Shown here: piece by piece, positions 43,901 through 52,900 of the stretch
Layout of the letters: each line of letters begins with the position of its first letter
How positions within the stretch are numbered: the stretch's first letter is position 1
From: Conchocele bisecta
Taxonomy: Eukaryota; Mollusca; Bivalvia; Lucinida; Thyasiridae
Reading direction: 5' to 3'
Assembly: GCA_029237695.1 (NCBI GenBank)
Contig: CM055275.1
Location: forward strand, 88,338,433 to 88,402,432
DNA length: 64,000 bases
Translations under genes and position numbers: made by a program
The notes under the pieces: generated by a model
Seen by the model: only the letters and a program-made list of their open reading frames with translations
Told to the model about the DNA's origin: nothing
The model's database searches: none

Positions 43901-46900
43901 CTTAGGGCGACAATTTCTCCAGCACAGCCACATACGAGACACGCCATGTGATTTTACGTTTACAAAATTTACAATATTTTCCATAAATGACATCAAAAGT
44001 TGACAACGTTTTCAGAGTATCTGAATATTGTGTCAACTTTTGACTTTATTTATGAAAACTAGTGGGAATTTTGTAAACGTATTTAATGAAACAATTTTTG
44101 AAAAAAAATCAACTATTTTTTTCGAAAATTGTAATATTTACGCAGATGGCCGAAGGTACAAAATCACATGGCGTGTCTCGTATGTGGCTGTGACTGGAGA
44201 AATGGGGCTTACAGGCTACGGGTGTTTGCGTACAAGCACTTAAAACATATCTGTGGCTGCAACTGGAGAAGTGGGCCCAATGGGCTTTGTGACTGGTGTA
44301 GATCCAGATCAATATGTGCATCCACAGTCTGATCAGGATCTGCACTGCTCACCATGTCAACAAGCTAACGCCCGTTGTGCCTCTAACATGCAACATAGAT
44401 CGCTATCAGGCTACAGGCATGTGTTATTTGATCAGTAGCCTATTTCATCAACATTTCAAAGCATACTTTTCTAGCAAAGTATACTATGAGGGAGAAATTT
44501 TCAATTTTAGGATAAATTTATTAATTTTTATTATACTGAATTTATTACATTATCACAGCCATTTTGGCTGTGATAATGTAATAAAGTCAGTATAATCATT
44601 CTGCATACTTGTAATCATCAAATATATGCAGTAGTTAGTTCTATATAAATGCATTTCAGGAAAAATAAATGATTGCTCCCTCAAAGTATACTTTGCTAGA
44701 AAAGTATACTTTGCAATGTTGATGAAATCGGCTACTGGAGCTACACTGGTCACAAATACCATACGCCCCATTTCTCCAGTGACAGCCACATATGAGACAC
44801 GCTATATGATTTTGTACCTAAGAACAAATTTTACGATATTTTGTTGACGAAATTCAGTCATCTTTCGACATCATTTACTGAAACAAGAATTCCGCGGAAT
44901 CAAATGTCTCGCCTTGTTTTAATAGTCCTATATTCATCTACATATCATAGTAAAGGTATGTATAAAGTTTGATGACTGTAGCTGATAAGGTGTTGAAGTA
45001 ATGACCGTAACACGAAAACTTAACATTGAATGATGATGATGACACCGCCGCCGACGACTCCGGAAAAGCAAAACCTATGTCTCGCTTTCTGCTTCGCGGG
45101 CGAGACAAAATCACAATTTGTGTAAATATATTTCTTGAAAAATCGCACATGTTCTAGGTACATGGCGTGTCTCATATAATAATCTTACCTTTTCTTTGTG
45201 CTTCACCTCTTCCGTTTTCACCTTTGCCTTCCCATCCTTTGACACATCGTCTGATTTCACTTTCGTTTTACTATCTTTTGATGTCTCTTTTGCTTTACTG
45301 TCTTTACTCACACCATCTTCCGATTTAACTTTCGATTTACTATCATTTGATAAATCTTCTGATTTCGCCATTGGCTTAACACTATCTTCCAGTTTTTCCT
45401 TTGAAGCTTCCTCAGTTTTATTGTCAGTTGCCGTATCATTCTCCTCCTGTGAATTTTCAACCTTCTCCGTTTGCGTAACCTCCATTTTAACGTCAGCACT
45501 ATCCACATCATCTTCTTCAACTTTCTCTTTCTTACTTTCCAATACCTCTTCCGTTTTACTTTCACTTCTAGATTTAGTCCTCGACTTAACCTTAGTGTCC
45601 GATTTCACGTTTTTATCCGATGTTTCGCTTTTATCTGGATCAGATTTTGGCGGTTTTATCGTACTTTTCCGTTTCTCGTCTTTTTTGTTCCTCACCGGCG
45701 TGTCTTTAACATCTTTAGCACTTTCATCTAATTCGGTGTCTTTTTCATTAGTTTCCGTGTCGACTACAGTGTCTTTCGGTTCTGTTTTTACGACCTTTTT
45801 TGTTGTCGATTTTGATTTTTCTTCAACCTTTTCCTTTTTGGCTGGAGTGGCTGTTTCTTCATCCTAGTTTATACATAGAGAATACCAGGCTGGTGTCTTT
45901 TAATGTCAAGTTTATCAGGCAAGGCTAGGAAACGTGTAGGAATTCCGAGGCTTGCCGAGGAATTCCTACCGTTTCCGAGCCGTTAATCTTGCCGAGAACC
46001 GAGACAGATGACCTTTATAGAGAATACCGTGATAGTGTCTGTCGATATCAAGTTTATCAGGCAAAAGACACTAGCTGGATATTCTATTTGTCATGTAACG
46101 TGTTAGGCTGTTATCGTTTGATGTCAAATTTATCAGGCAAGGCTAGAAGAAGTGTTTCGGAGCCGAGACAGATGAACTTGATAACTCTTTAAAAAGAGAA
46201 TATCAGGCAGGTGTCTTTTGATGTAACGTTCATCAGACAAGACTAGGAAACGTGTAGGAATTCCGAGGCTTGTCGAGGAATTTCTACCGTTTCCGAGTCA
46301 AACCTGACAATTGATAGCAAAATGGTCTCAAAGGCACAGTTCTCATATTTTACCATGAAAATATCCCAGAGAAGAAAACACTTACGTCACTCTGTGTCTT
46401 CTTCTTTCTGTCTCTCTGAGGTTTCTCGGGACTCGACTTGATGGGTGACGATGACGATTCCTCCTGCTAGGATAGTCATACTAACAGAGTAAATACCAGG
46501 CCATTGTCTTTTGGTGTCAAGTTTATCAGGCAAAGCTAGGAAATGTGTAGGAATTCCAAGGCTGGCCGAGGAATTCCTACCATTTCCAAGCCGAGCCTGA
46601 TAAACTTGATATCTCTTATATGAGAATACCAGGCTACTGTCTTTTGGTATCAAGTTTATCAGGCAAGGCTAGGAAATGTGTAGGAATTCCGAGGTTGGCC
46701 GAGGAATCTCTACCGTTTCTGAGCAGAGCCTGATGAGCTTCATATTTCTTAGACAGAATGGATTTAACATTTATGCAGCCTATGCTCAATAAATGTAAAT
46801 CCATCAATATGCCAGGCTAGCGCAAGTTTATCAGGCAAGGCTACGAAACGCGTAGAAATTCTGTTCATTAACACTATCAAATTTTCAAACTATTTTGTTA

Positions 46901-49900
46901 CAAATAACGTGTCTATATAGATAGGCTTCAAAGTAACAGGGTTAACCCTTTTATCTATATATGACTCTCAATGAAATTTAATTTCAGACTTTTATGTTCG
47001 TAAGAAATGGGGGTAATTTTGAAAATAATGAGAAAGAAAAGATCTACGAGCCCCTTTTTATCATGGTTTATCATGGTTTATCATCATGGTTTATCATGGT
47101 TTATCATCATGGTTTATCATGGTTTATCACACACGCTTAAACAAACAGGACAGCTTGAGCAAAAACAGAAGCACTAACCTCAGGTTCGTCGAAGAATTTC
47201 TTCTTTTTCCGTTCGCGTTTCGTCTTGTCCGTGGGCGATTTTTCTTCCTCGGAAACGGCTCCCGCCTCTGCACGTTCTTTCTTGATCTCTGCCTTGGCTC
47301 GCTTGATCCCCTCAGCCTCTTCTTGTCGCTTCCTGGTGATAAATAAATAATCAATGTGCCTTTTTGCCAGTAGGAGTTTTGTGAACCTGGGCCATGCGCA
47401 AGCAGACATATAAAAGAATTAGTAAAATGTTGACGCCACCGCCGGCGGAAAGAAGTGGTGCATATGTCTCGCCCATACATGCGTGGATGAGACAAACCCC
47501 TACTTACCAACAGCTTAGTATACCAAGCGAGACAATATTTTCCATTTTGTACCTTGACATCTGCATAATTTCATGCAATACGTTTACAAAATTTAGAATA
47601 TTTTCCGTAAATGGCGTCAAAACGCCATTTATGGAAAATATTGTAATTTTGTAAAAAAGTTGACAAAACATTCTGCATGTACTCTGTTAATTTTGTAAAC
47701 ATTTGACTTTATTTATGAAATTTTGTAAACGTATTTAATGAAATTACGCAGATGTCTGAAGGCACAAAATCATATTAGAAAACGGGTTGAAAATGGTGTT
47801 AAATGGAAAAGATTTGCGACCAGTGTAGCTCCTTATCAGCTTGCTATAATGCTTGACAGAAGCACGACAGGTGTTTCATCGATGGCATGGTGAACAGTGC
47901 AGATCCTGATCAGACTGTGCGGATGTACACTGGCCGTAAAACCGATGCCTACTGGCCCACAAGTAAGGGAGATAATTTGTTTCCATTGCACACATTTTCT
48001 TATCAGTCGGCGGTGTTCATATTTGTTTTCCTATACAATGAAAAAAACGTGAAAGTGAAAGGGTTTACCGTCCCAGCAACAGCTAAGGTCATATAGAGAC
48101 GGTACCACAGACCGACAGACCCGCGGGATGGAAATACTATGAAAGAATGTTTTGATGCCCTAGGTTTGAACCCACAACCTCCGTATTGGAAGCCAGGTGT
48201 CTAACCCCTAGGCCACAACCCAGCCTCCTATACAATGAAGATACTTTCTACATAAAGATTTTGAGTAGGTACATATTTCTTTCGGGTCAGTCGTGTTTGA
48301 GCAAACCAACAGACTTTCTTATCGTGGCCTACGGGATGAGTGTTCCTATGAAGGGAGACAATCAATATTTTCTCTACAAAGGGAGACAACCTACTTTTCC
48401 TCAGCTTCTTTCTGTTTTTTAGCGAGTTCTTTTTTGATCTCGACATTCTTCTTCTGCCAGCTGCTCATTGCATCATCGTCTGAATCGCTGCAACACAATT
48501 TAGACCGATTTAGTGAATACAATGGGCTTTTGTCGTGTATGAAGACAGTGCAAATGGAGCTAACAGTCACCAAATCATCATTATTGGCCAATTACTGACA
48601 GAACATTAGTGTGGCAATTTATCTTCAGAGCTCCAGATAAGCTGCGTATTTGCGTAAATACCCAATTAAAATTGCCAAAAACCCAATCAGAAGTAGCGAG
48701 TATCAAAAAGCAATTATAATTTTGTGGTTCATTTATCATGCTACAGAAAACAATAAACAGACCACAAATAAAGCATAGTTTTCTTATTTTCCATGAAGCA
48801 CATCTTGGTATTTCATTAGAATTGTCTCCAAGGAGACAATTCTAATGAAATGCCAAGACATGACTTCATTTCGAATCAAACTATTCAATAATTGCTGTCT
48901 GTTGATGTGTAAACGGTAGTGTGATTTTATTTTACACAATTAAAAATTTCGAAATACCCAATTGCTTCAGAAATGATGGAGTGAAAATNNNNNNNNNNNN
49001 NNNNNNNNNNNNNNNNNNNNNNNNNNNNNNNNNNNNNNNNNNNNNNNNNNNNNNNNNNNNNNNNNNNNNNNNNNNNNNNNNNNNNNNNNNNNNNNNNNNN
49101 NNNNNNNNNNNNNNNNNNNNNNNNNNNNNNNNNNNNNNNNNNNNNNNNNNNNNNNNNNNNNNNNNNNNNNNNNNNNNNNNNNNNNNNNNNNNNNNNNNNN
49201 NNNNNNNNNNNNNNNNNNNNNNNNNNNNNNNNNNNNNNNNNNNNNNNNNNNNNNNNNNNNNNNNNNNNNNNNNNNNNNNNNNNNNNNNNNNNNNNNNNNN
49301 NNNNNNNNNNNNNNNNNNNNNNNNNNNNNNNNNNNNNNNNNNNNNNNNNNNNNNNNNNNNNNNNNNNNNNNNNNNNNNNNNNNNNNNNNNNNNNNNNNNN
49401 NNNNNNNNNNNNNNNNNNNNNNNNNNNNNNNNNNNNNNNNNNNNNNNNNNNNNNNNNNNNNNNNNNNNNNNNNNNNNNNNNNNNNNNNGATGGAGTGAAA
49501 ATACTCAATTACTAATTCCTCATCTGGAGCCCTGTATCTTGTTGAAAATTTATTCATCGTTATTGAGATTGCACTCAGCAATTTCTCTTGTTGAGGAGGT
49601 AGGGGGTCAATGGAAGAAAGGGGCTAACTCCACTGGGGAGTTAGCCCCCTTCTTCCACCGACCCCATAAATTGTATTATCAGGTAACCTGCCCTGTATTG
49701 ACTGAATACGTACTGACTGATACATATTGTTGTATCAGGCATTGACCTGATACAAACATCCGGGTTACAAATAAGTAGAAACTGACGTTCCGTTGGTCAG
49801 ATGACGGCACGTGACGTTACCGAATGACGTCAGTGTAATGACACAACGTAAACAAGTCCTCGTTCTGTCCATAGATAACGACGCCATCTGTTGTCATTTT

Positions 49901-52900
49901 ATAGCATAAACCGTTACCTGATAAATAGAATACCAGGCTAGTGTCTTTTGATATCAAGTTTATCAGGCTCGGCTCGGAAACGGTAGGAATTCGCGTTTCC
50001 TAGCCTTGCCTGATAAACTTGATATCAAAAGACACTAGCCTGGTATTCTCTATTATCCCGTCAACACAGTGCGTATGTGCCGTGAAACACGGTGCCGTGA
50101 AACATTTTTGATATTCAGTCAATACAAGTTTTGCATTTTACAGCCATTTCAAGGTGTTGACGGGATAAATAGAATAGTAGGTTAGTGCCGTGAATGGGAA
50201 AAAATATCTGGCGCGGCACGGAAACGGGATGTGCTCGGCAGAGCCTCGCCCATCCCGTTTCCTGAGCCTTGCCAGATATTTTTTCCCATTCACGGCATAA
50301 CCTACTATTCTCTATCTATTTTCCTTATTTCTGAACCAAAGTATATGTTGTGACCACTCATTTGAACCGTCTCGGCAAGAACGGTTCAAATGAGTGGTCA
50401 CAACATATACTTCTGATGAGAAATAAATAAATTCTTGAGCCTTGTCGGATATTTTTTCCCATTCACGGCACTAACCTACTATTGTCTATTTAACATACCT
50501 GTCACTGATGGAGCTAACCGAGTCGCTGACTTCGTCGTCAGCATCTACAGCCGTGGCCGCTTTCTTCGCCTTGCCTGTAGACTTCCTCACGGGGGCTGTA
50601 ACATAATGGATTGTAAACATTATAAATTTGATTGAAAGGGCATTTATGCAAATGCAATAAGGTCCTACTTATATCACAAGTTGAAGTTCAAGGCCTATAA
50701 ATACATAAAATATACGTAAAAGCATCAATAAGTGAGAAAGAAAAAAAAGCTAAACAAAAATCTTTATTATATACCTACCCATGAAATACATAGTTATACA
50801 ACGTAAATAAAATTCATATGTTTCTATCATGATGAAACATCTTCCGGTGAAAATACGACTGCTTCCGCTATCTATATTCATAACGCGCACCTGCAGTGCC
50901 GAACTGCAAATAGGCTGCAAATACATACTCATTACCGTATACAGTCTAAAAAACTGCTAATTTCCATGGAGCGGTATATAATAAATAGAATATTCATATT
51001 TTTGCAACGAATATGACATATATGTTCATCTCGTGGTGTGGAATGTCCATATTTTCACGAGTGCCGTTACACCACGAGATGAACATATATGTCATATTCG
51101 TTGCAAAAATATGAATATCCTCTATTTACTCCCTCCTATCACACATACCGGTATATAATGGTGCTTTACGGCCCATCAACACAAAAGCAATGTAGATGAA
51201 GAATAAAAATAATAGTAAAATATTATGTTAGATGTGGTAGACAATCAGATGATTAGGGTAAAAATATTAATATGATGAACATGGAGTGACAGGAAAGGGT
51301 AAAGAATTACTTTTAGCTTATTAATGCTTTTACGTATATTTAATGTATTTATAGACCTTGGTCCGTTACTTCAACCTGTGACTAATACGTGGCTAAGAAA
51401 TGGGGCTTATGGATTATACAACAAGTGTACACCCAGATCAGAGCCTATATGGCTTGCCATTCAGACAATTAAAAAGTGAAAGGGTTTAACATCCCAGCAA
51501 CAGCTCGGGTCACATATAGACGCGACCACAGTTTAAAGTCCCATTCGACAGACCAGTGGGATGGAAATACCATGGAAGTATTTTTGATGCCCAAGGCGAC
51601 GTTTGAACCCACAACCTCCGGATTGGAAGTCGGGTGCTCTAACCCATAGGCCACAACCCATCCCTATAGACAAAGAAACACACTTCATGCATCAGATCTA
51701 GCTACAGTTATGTGTTATTTGATCAGTAGCCGATTTCACCAACATTGCAAAGTATACTTATCTAGCAAAGTATACTTTCAGGGAGTAATCATTTATTTTT
51801 CCCGAAATGCATTATTTCAAATAGAACTAACGACTGCATATATTTGATGATTAAAAGTATGCAGAATTATTATACTGAATTATTATACTGAATTATTATA
51901 CTGAATTTATTACATTATCACAGCCAAAATGGCTGTGATAATGTAATAAATTCAGTATAATAAAACTTAATATATTTATCCTAAAATTGAAAATTTCTCC
52001 CTCAAAGTATACTTTGCTAGATAAGTATACTTTGCAATGTTGGTGAAATAGGCTACTGAAGACGCAACCTCGGTTTCAATGGAATGGAATGGTGCTTAAC
52101 GGCCCATCAACACTAAAGAGTAAAATTTAGGGCCAAGCAATTTAGATGAAGAAGAAATTAGTAGCAAGTCTCATCCGAAAGACCAGTTAGATGGAAATGC
52201 TATGAAATTTTTCCTGCCTAGGGCGGGGATTGAACCCACAAGCTCTGATAGAGAAGTCCAGTGCTCCAACCCTAGGCCACAACCCATACCAATGATACCA
52301 TACAGAGACAATGTCTCTGACTTTTATTTGCCGAGCCCACTGTGGCACACTCTGCTTTCAATTTCTGCAGATTTTAACTGGGTGTTGTCAACACCCAATT
52401 AAAATCTGCAGCAATTGAAAACAGAGTGTAGCAGCTGACACGTTCGGCCGACATTTGCAACTAAGAGCTTATCTGGAGGTCTACAACACAGACAGTATCT
52501 CTCACCTTTCTTCGCCGAGCCGAGACTCTGCTTTCTCGGTCGCGGCGTCTTTTTAGCGGGTTTTGGCGTCTTCTCCGTACCAGATCCCTCCGCGTCCGAC
52601 TCCACATCCAGCTTCTTCTTTGCCTTCCTGCCCTTCGGAGTCGCCTTCTTCTTGCCCTTCATCTTGGGCGTGTCTTCCATATCAAAGTCCTGGGGCAGTG
52701 AGAGAATAGACCAGCATTATATATATATAGGTTACCATACTTGGAAATCAAATTCTTCTTCGACTTATTTCCCATCAGTGCAATGACTCGTCACAACATG
52801 TGTAAATCATCAACTGTGTCCAGAGCTCCAGATAAGCTGCGTATTTGCGTAAATACCCAATTAAAATTGCCGAAAAACCCAATTGAAATTAGAAGTAGCG

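Noticed and set aside
45196..45867. 223-aa plus-strand ORF, Ser/Phe-rich
   Set aside because: It lies antisense to the 225-codon host exon, which has correct splice sites and a family-consistent composition.
48921..49745. Long open frames across the gap on both strands
   Set aside because: They consist mostly of N; there is no coding evidence.
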